Shown here piece after piece: positions 16,645 to 26,164 of a stretch of DNA of 64,000 bases. The stretch's first letter is position 1; each line of letters starts with the position of its first letter. Origin of the DNA: Helicobacter sp. (lineage in GTDB: Bacteria > Campylobacterota > Campylobacteria > Campylobacterales > Helicobacteraceae); NCBI RefSeq assembly GCF_017502485.1, contig NZ_JAFVUX010000001.1, positions 1 to 64,000 on the forward strand, in the 5' to 3' direction. Below the pieces are notes generated by a model. That model saw nothing but the letters and a program-made list of their open reading frames with translations. It searched no databases and was not told the origin of the DNA. A program made the position numbers and the translations under genes.

Positions 16645-17934
16645 ATGCTAGGATATTTTTTATTTTTGATTAAAGGCATATCATTGAAGCATCTTATCGC
16701 CATAACACGATTGTCATTTCTCCTTGCATTAGGGCTTATAAGCCAAAATCTCCACGCAAAAAGTTCTATCATCTCCCCTGTCCCACTCCCCCAACAAAAA
16801 ATCCTTGATATTGATGAGCATAGCTGTAACGATGGGTGCTTGAAACGGCTATATACTAATGGCTATATCTTTTCATTTTTGGCAAAGTTTAGCACCGGCA
16901 CAACGGACAAAAAGATTTTGCGCTACTTTTCTGAAGCGATGGCACAACTAAGTGGCATAGAAATAATGCAGGATGCTAGTAGCAAAGAGCATTTTAGAAT
17001 CGCTCTGCTTATCCCTAAGCAACTTGTGGGGCGATATTCTGTAAGTGTGGCAAACACGATTTTATCCTATCTTATCGCGCGTCATATCGACTTTGACTTT
17101 CAGGTATTTGATAGCATTGATGAGAGCAAAGAAAACCTAGAATCCACTTATTTACGCATTATCCAAAGCAATGCAAATTTTGTCATCGCTATGCTCGGAC
17201 CAACCGGCGTACAAAATCTCATAAACTATGACAATCTCATTTATCCCACCTATATCCCTACGATTAATAAAGAGCGTTTATCGCAAGAAGTCATAGATAA
17301 ACTCCCAGAGAATCTGTACTTTGGTGGGATAAGTTATAAAGAACAATTCCATGTTTTACTCCCACTAATGCAAGATATGCCACTCATTGAATATGCCGAT
17401 GATAGTCAAATAGGTAGCTATTTATCTACGCTTTTTTCAAGCTTTGAAGGGCGTGTAATCCACCAGCGATCTTTGAGTAGTCAGGAAGCTTCTCAATTTA
17501 CTAAAACACTCCAAAAAGAATCTACATATTTTCCCAACGCAGCACTTATACTCAACACTTCTGCGCCAAAAACTGGGCTAATTCTCTCACAAATCGAGCT
17601 TAGCGATGAACCACCTAGGATCTATCTCTCCACGCAAATTAACTTTAACCCAATTGTCTTGCAGCTTGCCTCGCCCAAAGCGCGTGAAAATCTCTTTGTT
17701 GTGAGTTCTATTGGTACAATTGATAGCAACCTTATGGAGTATGCGTTTTTGCTCAATAACGACTTGCGCTATGATTGGGTAAGCTATGCCACATCACTTG
17801 GTGTAGAGTTTGGATTAAGAACCATCACCAAAGATTCTAAACAGCTCTTTAGTGAGTCTATGCGCGATAAACAAATCCAATATCAAAACCGCATTTGGAC
17901 GACAAAGGGCGCAAACTTTATCCCAGTTAAGTAG
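16645..17934 (+). CDS. Putative periplasmic protein with LpoA/ligand-binding-like fold
   Basis: A 429-residue protein. A membrane or signal segment lies at 25-40 (LSFLLALGLISQNLHA). Then comes an alpha/beta pattern reminiscent of periplasmic binding proteins of type I: FRIALLIPKQLVGRYS opens the fold and NFVIAMLGPTGVQNLIN and PTYIPTINKERL follow. YFGGISYKEQF continues the pattern. I do not recognise the exact family. It begins eight bases after comM and could be co-transcribed with it. The long N-terminal extension before the signal suggests that a later Met might be the true start. Confidence 0.55.
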   Translation: MLGYFLFLIKGISLKHLIAITRLSFLLALGLISQNLHAKSSIISPVPLPQQKILDIDEHSCNDGCLKRLYTNGYIFSFLAKFSTGTTDKKILRYFSEAMAQLSGIEIMQDASSKEHFRIALLIPKQLVGRYSVSVANTILSYLIARHIDFDFQVFDSIDESKENLESTYLRIIQSNANFVIAMLGPTGVQNLINYDNLIYPTYIPTINKERLSQEVIDKLPENLYFGGISYKEQFHVLLPLMQDMPLIEYADDSQIGSYLSTLFSSFEGRVIHQRSLSSQEASQFTKTLQKESTYFPNAALILNTSAPKTGLILSQIELSDEPPRIYLSTQINFNPIVLQLASPKARENLFVVSSIGTIDSNLMEYAFLLNNDLRYDWVSYATSLGVEFGLRTITKDSKQLFSESMRDKQIQYQNRIWTTKGANFIPVK

Positions 17935-18028
17935 CTTACAACGCTTATATTCGTAACACTTCTTGCAAAGTGATAAAAAATCACCAAGATCCCAAAAGAC
18001 ATTGTCCAAAATGTTACACTACTTGTTG

Positions 18029-18034
18029 TATAAT
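18029..18034 (+). promoter_or_regulatory. Promoter -10 of trxA
   Basis: A perfect TATAAT lies 31 bases before the trxA start, just after an AT-rich run; the +1 would be near 18041. A weak TTACAC about 16 bases upstream could serve as -35. Confidence 0.6.
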
Positions 18035-18064
18035 CCCCGCCAACCCACATACTAAGGAGAAAAA

Positions 18065-18382
18065 ATGGGACAATATATTGAATTGACAGAGCTTGATTTT
18101 GACGAAAAGACCAAAGATGGCATAGCGGTTGTTGATTTTTGGGCTACTTGGTGTGGTCCTTGTCGTATGCTTGCCCCTGTGATTGAAGAGCTTGCCAATG
18201 AGTTTGAAGGCAAAGCTGCAATTTGCAAGGTCAATACCGATGAAGAGCAGGCACTCGCTGCGCGATTTGGTATTCGAAGCATACCTACAATCCTATTTAT
18301 GAAAAATGGCGAGGTTATCGATCAGGTTGTCGGTGCTACGCCTAAATCTGTCTTAGCAGACAAAATCAACGCTCTTCTTTAA
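18065..18382 (+). CDS. trxA: Thioredoxin 1
   Basis: A 105-residue cytosolic redox protein. The active site is WCGPC with Cys30 and Cys33, and the cis-Pro loop is IRSIPT near residue 76. It gives electrons to ribonucleotide reductase, peroxiredoxins and other partners and is reduced by the trxB product encoded next. AAGGAGAAAAA precedes the ATG. A hairpin terminator-like element separates it from trxB. Confidence 0.97.
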   Translation: MGQYIELTELDFDEKTKDGIAVVDFWATWCGPCRMLAPVIEELANEFEGKAAICKVNTDEEQALAARFGIRSIPTILFMKNGEVIDQVVGATPKSVLADKINALL

Positions 18383-18402
18383 TCTCGGCTTTTACAATTC
18401 TT

Positions 18403-18426
18403 ACCCCTTGGCAAACAAGGGGTTTA
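18403..18426 (+). terminator. Hairpin between trxA and trxB
   Basis: An 8-bp inverted repeat (ACCCCTTG / CAAGGGGT) with a 5-base loop, followed by TTTAT. It has the shape of a weak intrinsic terminator and would lower trxB expression relative to trxA. Confidence 0.65.
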
Positions 18427-18439
18427 TCTAGGAGTTTCT

Positions 18440-19378
18440 ATGGTTGATTTAGCAATTATTGGTGGTGGTCCCGCTGGGCTATCTGCTGGGTTATATGCGA
18501 CAAGAGGGGGTGTGAAAAATGTCGTTTTGTTTGAAAAGGGTATGCCTGGGGGGCAAATCACAGGAAGTAGTGAGATAGAAAACTACCCTGGCATAAAAGA
18601 GATTAAAAGTGGTTTAGATTTTATGGAGCCTTGGCAGGAGCAATGCTTCCGCTTTGGTCTCAAGCATGAAATGGCAGTGGTCAATCAAATCACCAAAAAT
18701 GGTGCGCATTTTACTATCCACCACGATGGTGGCAAAACCACAGAAGCAAGAGCTGTAATCTTAGCCACTGGCGGTAGCCCCAAGCGCACAGGAATCCTAG
18801 GAGAAAGCGATCTTTGGGGCAAGGGTGTTAGCACCTGTGCAACTTGCGATGGATTTTTCTACAAAGACAAGGAAGTAGCGGTTATAGGTGGTGGAGATAC
18901 TGCCATAGAAGAAGCAATCTATCTCACTAAAATGTGTGCAAAAGTTTATCTTATCCATAGAAGAGATGCATTCCGCGCAGCACCTGTTACACTAGAGCAC
19001 GCTAGAAATAATGACAAAATTGAATTTCTCACGCCATTTTCTCCCATAGAAATCACGGGCGACAAGCTTGGTGTTACGGGGGTTATCATCGAGCATACGC
19101 AAACAAAGCAACGCAAAGAGCTAGTTGTACCCGGTGTTTTTATCTTCGTGGGCTATGATGTCAATACACAAGTTTTACGACAAGATGATGGATCTATGCT
19201 ATGTGCGTGCGATGAGTATAATTCTGTCATTGTGGATTTATCGATGAAGACTAACATTCCCGGACTATTTGCCGCTGGGGATATTCGCATAAACGCGCCA
19301 AAGCAAGTAGTATGTGCTGCCGGGGATGGAGCGACTGCGGCATTACAGGCAATAGCCTACTTGGATTCTGCACATTAG
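18440..19378 (+). CDS. trxB: Thioredoxin reductase
   Basis: A 312-residue FAD/NADPH flavoprotein. The FAD-binding [13 protein letters not shown] lies at the start, the redox pair CATC at 133-136 and the NADPH-binding [10 protein letters not shown] near 153. The FAD motif GLFAAGDIR lies near 275. It reduces thioredoxin. GAGTTTCT precedes the ATG. dapB follows after 7 bases. Confidence 0.96.
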   Translation: MVDLAIIGGGPAGLSAGLYATRGGVKNVVLFEKGMPGGQITGSSEIENYPGIKEIKSGLDFMEPWQEQCFRFGLKHEMAVVNQITKNGAHFTIHHDGGKTTEARAVILATGGSPKRTGILGESDLWGKGVSTCATCDGFFYKDKEVAVIGGGDTAIEEAIYLTKMCAKVYLIHRRDAFRAAPVTLEHARNNDKIEFLTPFSPIEITGDKLGVTGVIIEHTQTKQRKELVVPGVFIFVGYDVNTQVLRQDDGSMLCACDEYNSVIVDLSMKTNIPGLFAAGDIRINAPKQVVCAAGDGATAALQAIAYLDSAH

Positions 19379-19385
19379 GAAGCTT

Positions 19386-20150
19386 ATGATCAGAGTAGGG
19401 ATTTTTGGCGCGAGTGGGCGCGTGGGACAGCTTATCATTCACGAGATAGGCGTGCATAGAAATATGGAAATAGGCGCGGTGTTTGTGCGCAAAGAGCTAG
19501 ATTTTAACCTACCAGAGGGTAGCCTTGTAACAAACGACCTTAGTGCGTTTATGCAATGCTGCGATGTGATTATTGACTTTAGCTCAAAAGAAGCGACAAA
19601 CGCCTTGCTATGTGCGCTAGATTCTACTAGCTCACCTGTACCTTGTGTGATAGGCACAACAGGGCTAGATGAACAAGACTTCGCACTAATGGAGTCCTGC
19701 TCCAAACGCATACCCATCTTGTATGCTTCAAATATGTCTCTTGGAGTGGCACTACTGCGCCAGATTGTCGAGCAAGTAGCCGCCAAACTCACGCACGCAG
19801 ATATTGAAATAAGCGAAATCCACCACCGATACAAAAAAGATGCTCCAAGTGGCACAGCCCTAAGCCTAGCAGAATCCTGCGCCAAAGGGAGAAAACAGCC
19901 TTTAAACGAAATTCTTGTAACAGATAGATCTAAAGGAGCGCGCAAAAATGGTGAGCTAGGCATTGTTTCTCTGCGAGGTGGTGATGTAGTAGGGAAACAT
20001 TGCGTGGGGTTTTATTTAGATGGGGAATATTTAGAATTCACCCACAATGCCACTAATCGCTTAACATTTGCAAAAGGTGCGCTTGAATGTGCCGCTTGGC
20101 TAGTTAATAAACCACCAAAACTCTATAGCATTGATGAAGTTTTCGCATAA
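19386..20150 (+). CDS. dapB: 4-hydroxy-tetrahydrodipicolinate reductase
   Basis: A 254-residue NAD(P)H enzyme of lysine and diaminopimelate synthesis. The nucleotide-binding GIFGASGRVGQLI opens the protein; the catalytic loop EIHHRYKKDAPSGTAL near 148-163 holds the His-His and the Lys. FTHNATNRL gives the C-terminal signature. AGGAAGCTT precedes the ATG. Closely spaced after trxB. Confidence 0.95.
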   Translation: MIRVGIFGASGRVGQLIIHEIGVHRNMEIGAVFVRKELDFNLPEGSLVTNDLSAFMQCCDVIIDFSSKEATNALLCALDSTSSPVPCVIGTTGLDEQDFALMESCSKRIPILYASNMSLGVALLRQIVEQVAAKLTHADIEISEIHHRYKKDAPSGTALSLAESCAKGRKQPLNEILVTDRSKGARKNGELGIVSLRGGDVVGKHCVGFYLDGEYLEFTHNATNRLTFAKGALECAAWLVNKPPKLYSIDEVFA

Positions 20151-20162
20151 TTAATCCAAAGT

Positions 20163-21923
20163 ATGCATACCATTAAATACGCCTTATTGCAAGCTTGCAA
20201 AGTCTATTATGCTTATCTGCAAGAGCACAGTCTAGGCTGTGAAGAATTGCAAGTTGCGCAAGTTGTCTTTGATGATCCAAATATTCATATCCGCATCAAA
20301 GCAAAGATGCTTAACGCTGACTCTTTGATGATCCAAATTGGATCTGTTGCACCCATTCCACTTAATGAAGAGTTTGGATTTTATGTGCGTTTTTATGATG
20401 AGAAAAGCCAGATTCTCTCCATAGAGTGCTTAGACTCTAGCGTACTCAATGCCGTGCAAAAGCACAAATCCCAGCTAAAAATTTTTAGTGATCTTAAATT
20501 TCTCATACGCAACCTTGAAGCATTCTTCGAGCAGCAAAACACCTTTGCTATCCCAGCAGCTCCCCCTATATTCGCACACAAAGATTCTACAAGTGCTTAT
20601 CGCTCTATCACCACTCAACCCTATCTCAATAAAGAGCAAGCAAGTGCTTTGCGAGATATTCTTAGCAAGCCATTTAGCTATGTGTGGGGCGCACCCGGTA
20701 GCGGTAAGACACAAGTAGTACTCTTTGAAGCACTTTTACACTATGTCTATAATAGTACGCGTGTATGCGTGCTAGCTCCGACTAACTCCGCACTTGAGCA
20801 AGTTCTACAATCCCTTATCAAAAAATTTGATACCCTAAAAATTGAGCGATCGATGATCTTGCGACTAGGTACACCCAGCAATGCCTTTATGGAGCAATAT
20901 GCCGAAGTGTGCGACCCACAAATCCTACAAAAAAAGCAGCCACAAAGTCTCTTTAGTGCTACAAGCCTAAAATCAAGGCTTAAAGAATCGCTTATTATAG
21001 GAATGACCATAGATGCCTTTGTCAAGCGATATGCAAGTCTTGATGTTGAGTTTGCGCACTTTTTCCTAGATGAGTGCGCTTTCACCCCACTTATCAAAGC
21101 CCTAACACTTAGCACGCAAAATACCCCTATAACTCTTCTAGGTGATCACAAGCAGCTTATGCCCATTTGTGAAATGTCCACATCACATATGCACGGTGAT
21201 AAAGCGTGGGCAAACCTTTTTAATCTATCGGCATTGTTTATGGAAGACTTTTTTACACAAGAGCACTTCACAAGCAGTGCCAAAATCTTTATCAAATCGC
21301 AAGTAAGCCCATTGCAATTCACGCACACAAGTCTAAATATCTTGCGTGAAACTCACCGCTACGGCGATAATCTTGCTAAAATCCTTGACCACCATATTTA
21401 CCACAATGGCTTGTATGGCAAAGATAGCCCAACGGATTTGTTTTTTATCGATTGTAAAAGCCAGCCCCCACAAAATAAATGCAACCACGCTGAAGCCCAA
21501 GTTATAGCCACCATTTTTCCAACACTTCTTAAACATTCTAATTCTGTAGCCGTCATTACTCCATTTGTCAAGCAACGCAAGCTTCTCTATGAATACCAAA
21601 TCCCTTATAATCACACTTGGACGATCCACGGCTCACAAGGGCAGGAATTTGAGATTGTAGTGTTCTCACCTGTTATGCTGCATCACCACTTGACAGATTC
21701 TAGGAATCGCCACGCTGCCTACGCACTCAATGTTGCTGTTAGTCGTATGAAAAAGTGCTTTATCCTTGTGTGTGATTATAACTATTGGATCAGGCAAGAT
21801 GAGCAATTTCTCACGGCGATTTTACACTGTGCTAAGCCCTATCCCATCACCAAGACTCCTCCACAAAAGAAACAGGAGTACCCACCACCAACTTCTCACA
21901 TCATCGACATTGTTCCAATCTAG
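20163..21923 (+). CDS. Superfamily 1B (Upf1/Dna2-like) helicase
   Basis: A 586-residue protein. N-terminal 150 residues are family-specific. Then the helicase core: Q-motif-like NKEQASAL, Walker A GAPGSGKTQV near 176, motif Ia VLAPTNSALEQV, motif II FLDECAF (DE with Cys in place of the usual Ala/Gln), motif III LLGDHKQLMP, motif IV RETHRYG, and motif V/VI TIHGSQGQEFEIVVFSP with NVAVSRMKK. Members unwind DNA or RNA 5' to 3'. The role in Helicobacter is not established. Twelve bases after dapB, so probably in the same transcript. Confidence 0.85.
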   Translation: MHTIKYALLQACKVYYAYLQEHSLGCEELQVAQVVFDDPNIHIRIKAKMLNADSLMIQIGSVAPIPLNEEFGFYVRFYDEKSQILSIECLDSSVLNAVQKHKSQLKIFSDLKFLIRNLEAFFEQQNTFAIPAAPPIFAHKDSTSAYRSITTQPYLNKEQASALRDILSKPFSYVWGAPGSGKTQVVLFEALLHYVYNSTRVCVLAPTNSALEQVLQSLIKKFDTLKIERSMILRLGTPSNAFMEQYAEVCDPQILQKKQPQSLFSATSLKSRLKESLIIGMTIDAFVKRYASLDVEFAHFFLDECAFTPLIKALTLSTQNTPITLLGDHKQLMPICEMSTSHMHGDKAWANLFNLSALFMEDFFTQEHFTSSAKIFIKSQVSPLQFTHTSLNILRETHRYGDNLAKILDHHIYHNGLYGKDSPTDLFFIDCKSQPPQNKCNHAEAQVIATIFPTLLKHSNSVAVITPFVKQRKLLYEYQIPYNHTWTIHGSQGQEFEIVVFSPVMLHHHLTDSRNRHAAYALNVAVSRMKKCFILVCDYNYWIRQDEQFLTAILHCAKPYPITKTPPQKKQEYPPPTSHIIDIVPI

Positions 21924-21931
21924 GACATACT

Positions 21932-22927
21932 ATGTATCAATTTTTGATGCTTATCTTAATGTATAGCACTTTTGCTATAGTTGCTTTTGCCAATCAAGGA
22001 GCTAACTTTAATAGCAAAGATACTTTTATCAACCCACGCCAATCTCCTAATGGCGCCATTATCGCCAAGATCAATAAAAGCGACTTTCTACCTGCAAGCC
22101 TTGTTGATAGGACAGATAGCACAAACCCTCACTGGATACAAATTATCGTAGGTAATACGCAAGGCGCGCTACACAAGCGCGATATTGTCGCACTTGATGA
22201 GAAAGGTTATCAAAACTACCTACAAACACCAACCAAGCTTAATATGTCTTATCAAGAAGCACTCCTAGCAGATAGCCCATCTATCAAGACAAACCCTAAA
22301 GCCACACTAGAATCTATTTTCACCCCAAATACGGATGATCTTAGCGAGAGCTTTGCTCGCAAGAAAAAGCTACTTAATACCCTAGAAAAAGCCAAATACC
22401 AGCAAGCCTTAGCATATGCCATTATACTAGGGTTCTCCCACACAACAGAGCTTTTGCTTAAAGAAAAGCTCATCACTCTAGAGCTAGAATCTAGCAAACC
22501 TGCACAGTTTGAAGCACTTGATACTGCACTTATGGCAATGCAAACACTGCAAAAAGAAGATCACGCTAGCGCACAAGAAACAGCAGTGCTATTTATCGAT
22601 AGTGGCGCAGATCCTACACGCGCTTTGCAAAGTGTGGGCATTGGTAGTGATATAGAGATGATCACGCTGCTTTTAACAAAAGATGTGTCTATAAATGACA
22701 CCCATATATGCCTGCAAGGGCAAAATTCTTTCGCCTACTCACCTCTAGTAGCCATAGCAGTAAGCAAGCAAACGCAAGGCACAAAATTTCCTATCCAAAA
22801 TGGTGCAAATACAGCAATCTATGATAAAGAAAGCTTAAGCCTTGTACAGCACATAGAAAATCTCCAAAATCTAATTGCTAGAAGCCCCAACCAAGACAAA
22901 TGCCAAGCAGTAATAAGCGGTTGCTAG
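21932..22927 (+). CDS. Exported protein with SH3-like and ankyrin-like parts
   Basis: A 331-residue protein with a signal peptide (FLMLILMYSTFAIVAFA). An SH3b-like stretch follows (SPNGAIIAKINKSDFLPASLVD, HWIQIIVG). The C-terminal 190 residues are helical, with phrases like ankyrin repeats (YAIILGFSHTTELLLKEKL; AVLFIDSGADPTRALQSVGIGSD; EMITLLL). The role is unknown; SH3b domains often bind peptidoglycan. Its last 28 bases overlap the metallophosphoesterase gene. Confidence 0.55.
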   Translation: MYQFLMLILMYSTFAIVAFANQGANFNSKDTFINPRQSPNGAIIAKINKSDFLPASLVDRTDSTNPHWIQIIVGNTQGALHKRDIVALDEKGYQNYLQTPTKLNMSYQEALLADSPSIKTNPKATLESIFTPNTDDLSESFARKKKLLNTLEKAKYQQALAYAIILGFSHTTELLLKEKLITLELESSKPAQFEALDTALMAMQTLQKEDHASAQETAVLFIDSGADPTRALQSVGIGSDIEMITLLLTKDVSINDTHICLQGQNSFAYSPLVAIAVSKQTQGTKFPIQNGANTAIYDKESLSLVQHIENLQNLIARSPNQDKCQAVISGC

Positions 22928-23877
22928 TGCTACTAGGGATTTTACTCCTTACATTTGCGCTTCTAGCTATCTATGCACCCTTGCGTAGCCAAGACTACAT
23001 CATTACACTCCCCACTGCCACAAAACCCACCAAACCTATCACCATAGCCTTGCTTAGTGATCTACACTCCGGGAGATTCTATCAAGATGAGATTATACAC
23101 ACCTTGCAAGAGCGAGAGGTGCATATTATTGCCCTAAGTGGAGACATAATCGATGATAAAGAAGATATGCAAGGAGCGTGGGAGTTTTTCGCACGGCTAG
23201 ATTCTAGGGCAGATTCTAAAAAGGAAAGTTTTAAGAAAGTAAAATCTAATCTTGCCAAAATCCCCAAGTTTTATGTCAGTGGCAATCATGAGTTTTGGAG
23301 TGGAGAAATGGTAGGCATTAAGCAAAAGCTTGCAAGCTACAATGTCTCTGTGCTAGACTTTAGCCACCCTTGCACAATGCTTAGTATAAATGGGCTAGAG
23401 ATAGCAGTCTTTGGGGTTGATGATCCATATTACAGCACTTATAATAAGCCTAATCAACACATAGATAAAGTTGTGTGGGATAGAGCAAAGTGGAAGGGTG
23501 GCTTCTGGGAGCAAGAGTGGCAAGAGCTTGTCTCAAGCACGATCCACTCTACCTGCCAAAGTAGCCTAGAAGTTAGCAAGCACGCAGACTTTTCTATCTT
23601 ACTCTCACACCGTCCAGAATTTATTGAGCTTTTTAAATCCTTGCCCATTAATCTCATCTTAAGCGGGCATACACACGGCGGACAAGTGCGCCTACCCTAT
23701 TTACTCAATGGGCTTTACGCGCCAAATCAAGGACTTTTCCCAAAATATGCTGGTGGGATCTATGAGCTAGATTCTAGTAAAAGACAGTATCTTGTAGTCT
23801 CAAGGGGACTTAGCCTAAACTACCGCCTACCTCGCATATTTAACCCACCAGAGGTCGTGTTTATCACTTTAAAGTAG
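22900..23877 (+). CDS. Membrane-anchored metallophosphoesterase (YkuE-like)
   Basis: A 325-residue protein with one N-terminal membrane segment (LLVLLGILLLTFALLAIYA). The five calcineurin-type blocks are present: LLSDLHSGR, SGDIIDD, SGNHEFW, LSHRPEF and SGHTHGGQVRLP. Relatives bind two metals and hydrolyse phosphoesters, including UDP-diacylglucosamine in LpxH-like and YkuE-like members; the substrate is not decided. It starts inside the preceding gene in another frame, which suggests coupling. Confidence 0.85.
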   Translation: MPSSNKRLLVLLGILLLTFALLAIYAPLRSQDYIITLPTATKPTKPITIALLSDLHSGRFYQDEIIHTLQEREVHIIALSGDIIDDKEDMQGAWEFFARLDSRADSKKESFKKVKSNLAKIPKFYVSGNHEFWSGEMVGIKQKLASYNVSVLDFSHPCTMLSINGLEIAVFGVDDPYYSTYNKPNQHIDKVVWDRAKWKGGFWEQEWQELVSSTIHSTCQSSLEVSKHADFSILLSHRPEFIELFKSLPINLILSGHTHGGQVRLPYLLNGLYAPNQGLFPKYAGGIYELDSSKRQYLVVSRGLSLNYRLPRIFNPPEVVFITLK

Positions 23878-23909
23878 ATTCTAGCTTAAACACTCACCCA
23901 CACTAAAAT

Positions 23910-24935
23910 CTAGCCAAAGGTACGCAAGCCTAGCACCCCAACAAAGCCTAGCGCACTCACAAGCACAAAGAGCAAAAGCCCAAACCAAAACACCACCTTA
24001 GTACCTCGCATAGCTCTAAGGTCAATCTGCAAGCCAAGCGCACACATCGCCGCCCCAAGGCATAGCACACAAACAAACTGCATCGCCTGCACAATTTGCG
24101 CTGGAATCTCAACCAAAGAGTGCAAAAACACCACCGCCACAAAGCCTAGCGCGAAGTAGGGGATATAGAGCTTTTTACTCCCACTGCCTTGCCCGTATTT
24201 GGCAAACAAAAATGGAACGATAAATAGTACAGGCGCTAGCAAGGCTACGCGAATCATCTTTTCAATAAGGGCGATATTTGCACCCTCTTGCCCTAGCACA
24301 TCACTTGCCCCCACGACATTAGCCACCTCATACAGGCTAGCTCCCATATATAAGCCCATTTGTGCTTGATCAAAGGGCAAAAGCCCAGTACTATAGACAA
24401 TAGGGTAGGCAAACATTCCCAAAAGCCCAAAGACCACCACACTGCCTATAGCAATCGCGCTTTTTTGCGCATTAGTACGCAGGGCAGATTCTAGTGCTAG
24501 TACTGCTGCTGCCCCACAAATGGCACAGCCCGCACTCATTAAAATCGCTAACTCCCCATCAAGTCTAAACATCTTCACCCCTATAATAAACCCTGCGATA
24601 AGCATTCCAGCTACGATGCCAATAGCTAGCCCAAATCCCGCAAACCCTACACTTTGCATATCTGCTAGCGAGACAAAAAACCCATAGAGAACAATCCCTA
24701 AACGCAAGAGCTTTTTCCCGCTAAAATCTACCCCGCTCCTCCATTTATCAACAATCCTAAGCCCAAAGACAGAGCACACACCTGCTACAGCAATGCTTAG
24801 CACAATTCCCAAAATAAGCGGAGAAATATGCCACACACTAATAATACTTGTCTTTGCTAGTGCGATACTACAAGCCGCTAGCACTAGAGTAAAACCCACC
24901 CCCAAAATAAATGAAACATAAGAAGCTTTCATCAT
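23910..24935 (-). CDS. YeiH-family (UPF0324) putative sulfate exporter
   Basis: A 341-residue inner-membrane protein with ten or eleven hydrophobic segments. The YeiH pattern is seen in SGKKLLRLGIVLYGF, GCAICGAAAVLALE (conserved Cys pair) and MGLYMGASLYEVANVVGA. Relatives are called putative sulfate or organosulfur exporters; evidence for the substrate is slight. Transcribed alone on the minus strand, from a start region divergent from the glycosyltransferase locus. Confidence 0.85.
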   Translation of the reverse strand: MMKASYVSFILGVGFTLVLAACSIALAKTSIISVWHISPLILGIVLSIAVAGVCSVFGLRIVDKWRSGVDFSGKKLLRLGIVLYGFFVSLADMQSVGFAGFGLAIGIVAGMLIAGFIIGVKMFRLDGELAILMSAGCAICGAAAVLALESALRTNAQKSAIAIGSVVVFGLLGMFAYPIVYSTGLLPFDQAQMGLYMGASLYEVANVVGASDVLGQEGANIALIEKMIRVALLAPVLFIVPFLFAKYGQGSGSKKLYIPYFALGFVAVVFLHSLVEIPAQIVQAMQFVCVLCLGAAMCALGLQIDLRAMRGTKVVFWFGLLLFVLVSALGFVGVLGLRTFG

Positions 24936-25060
24936 TTTCCTTTGTAATTGCGACCTACCACCGCTCTACAAGTGCGACTAAGTGAAGCATTGTAGAGCAA
25001 AAGCCATAAAACCTGCATAAATAGCACATAATACATAGTCTAATTTAAGGGCTAGGTCGT

Positions 25061-25066
25061 TATAAT
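25061..25066 (+). promoter_or_regulatory. Main promoter candidate of the glycosyltransferase locus
   Basis: A perfect TATAAT lies 37 bases before the first glycosyltransferase start. The gap to the divergent yeiH gene is 168 bases and contains no other good -10 on this strand. Confidence 0.6.
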
Positions 25067-25102
25067 GTGCTTTGCTTATTTCACCTAGAGAGTTTAAAAT
25101 TT

Positions 25103-26149
25103 ATGGATTCTACACTTGCGCCTATCGTGCTTTTTACCTACAATCGCCCAAGGCATACTAAAGCAACTTTGGACGCACTAAAGGGCAATCTCTTAGCCAA
25201 AGAGAGTGTATTGTATATCTACCAAGATGGGTTGAAAGATACTGCTACAAAGGAGCAAAAAGACTCCGCCCTAGAGGTTAGTGCCTACTTGCAAGACTTT
25301 ATTGCTAGTAATGAAAAGGAAAAATATTTTAAGCATATTACTTTTACCCAAAGAGAGCGTAACTTTGGGCTTGCAGATTCTATCATTGATGGTGTTACAA
25401 GCGTTATCAACAAACACGGCGCAATTATTGTGCTCGAAGATGATATTGTTGTATCGCCTGTGTTTTTAGACTATATGAATACTGCCCTTAAGCATTACAA
25501 AGATCAGCCAAAAGTATGGAGCATAGCGGGCTGGGGCTACCCAATAGCTACACAAGGCTTGGGGGATTGCTACTTTTGGAGAATCCCGCACTGCTGGGGC
25601 TGGGCTAGCTGGAGTGATAGGTGGCAGTATTTTAGCAGAGATGTATCCTTAGCAGAATTTACACAGGCTGACATTCACTACATAAATTGCGATGGAGCAG
25701 CCGACTATTTTAGTCATTTCACACTAAATCATAAAGGCAAGCTAAAAACTTGGGCAATTTTTAATTACTTAGCTTCATATAAGCGCAATGCCCTAACTCT
25801 CTGCCCAAGTCTCTCATATATCCATCAAATTGGCTTTGATGGAAGTGGAGTGCATTGTGGAGATAATGGGAATATTTTTAATACTTCTAGCATAAATACA
25901 AAATTTCCCATTACTTTCCCCAAAGAAGTTATAGAATCTACTTTAGCACTAGATCGTATTCGTGCCTTTGAGCTAGCACATAAAATCACCATACAAAAAC
26001 GAGTGAAACGCAAGCTAGCAAAAATCTCCACAACCATACAAGCCAAGCTAGCGCACATAATAGCGCGTAGGGGGGGGGCAGCATATAAACTTCCTGTCAT
26101 TACCTATGCAAATGTCTCGCATCGCTATGACGAAAGCAAGGCAGCATAA
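25103..26149 (+). CDS. Phase-variable glycosyltransferase A (GT-A fold)
   Basis: A 348-residue protein. It starts with the nucleotide-sugar strand PIVLFTYNRPRHTKATLDAL, has the metal-binding VLEDDIVVSP near residue 115 and the acceptor block HCWGWASWSDRW near 173. This is a glycan-associated family resembling gene B next door (shared WGWASW), distinct from the GT2 genes further on. Start is ATG 25103, the Met before the first strand. A G9 tract (26070-26078) lies 27 residues from the end. In the present register it reads RRGGAAYKLPV and ends KAA at a stop overlapping the next start (TAATG). One G less gives another tail that runs past the next start; one G more stops at once. Confidence 0.8.
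   Translation: MDSTLAPIVLFTYNRPRHTKATLDALKGNLLAKESVLYIYQDGLKDTATKEQKDSALEVSAYLQDFIASNEKEKYFKHITFTQRERNFGLADSIIDGVTSVINKHGAIIVLEDDIVVSPVFLDYMNTALKHYKDQPKVWSIAGWGYPIATQGLGDCYFWRIPHCWGWASWSDRWQYFSRDVSLAEFTQADIHYINCDGAADYFSHFTLNHKGKLKTWAIFNYLASYKRNALTLCPSLSYIHQIGFDGSGVHCGDNGNIFNTSSINTKFPITFPKEVIESTLALDRIRAFELAHKITIQKRVKRKLAKISTTIQAKLAHIIARRGGAAYKLPVITYANVSHRYDESKAA
26070..26078 (+). repeat. Poly-G tract T1 (G9) in glycosyltransferase A
   Basis: Nine G preceded by AATAGCGCGTA and followed by CAGCA. The same left flank (ATAGCGCGTA) stands before tract T6, 9.5 kb away. In the present length the frame continues to a stop that overlaps the start of gene B. Confidence 0.9.
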
Positions 26150-26164
26150 TGGCTTATGTCTGCC
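26140..26164 (+). promoter_or_regulatory. Start-codon hairpin of gene B
   Basis: GGCAG and CTGCC (5 bp) enclose a 15-base loop that contains the ATG at 26149. AAGG, the likely Shine-Dalgarno, is partly in the left arm. One of five such arrangements in the locus. Confidence 0.55.
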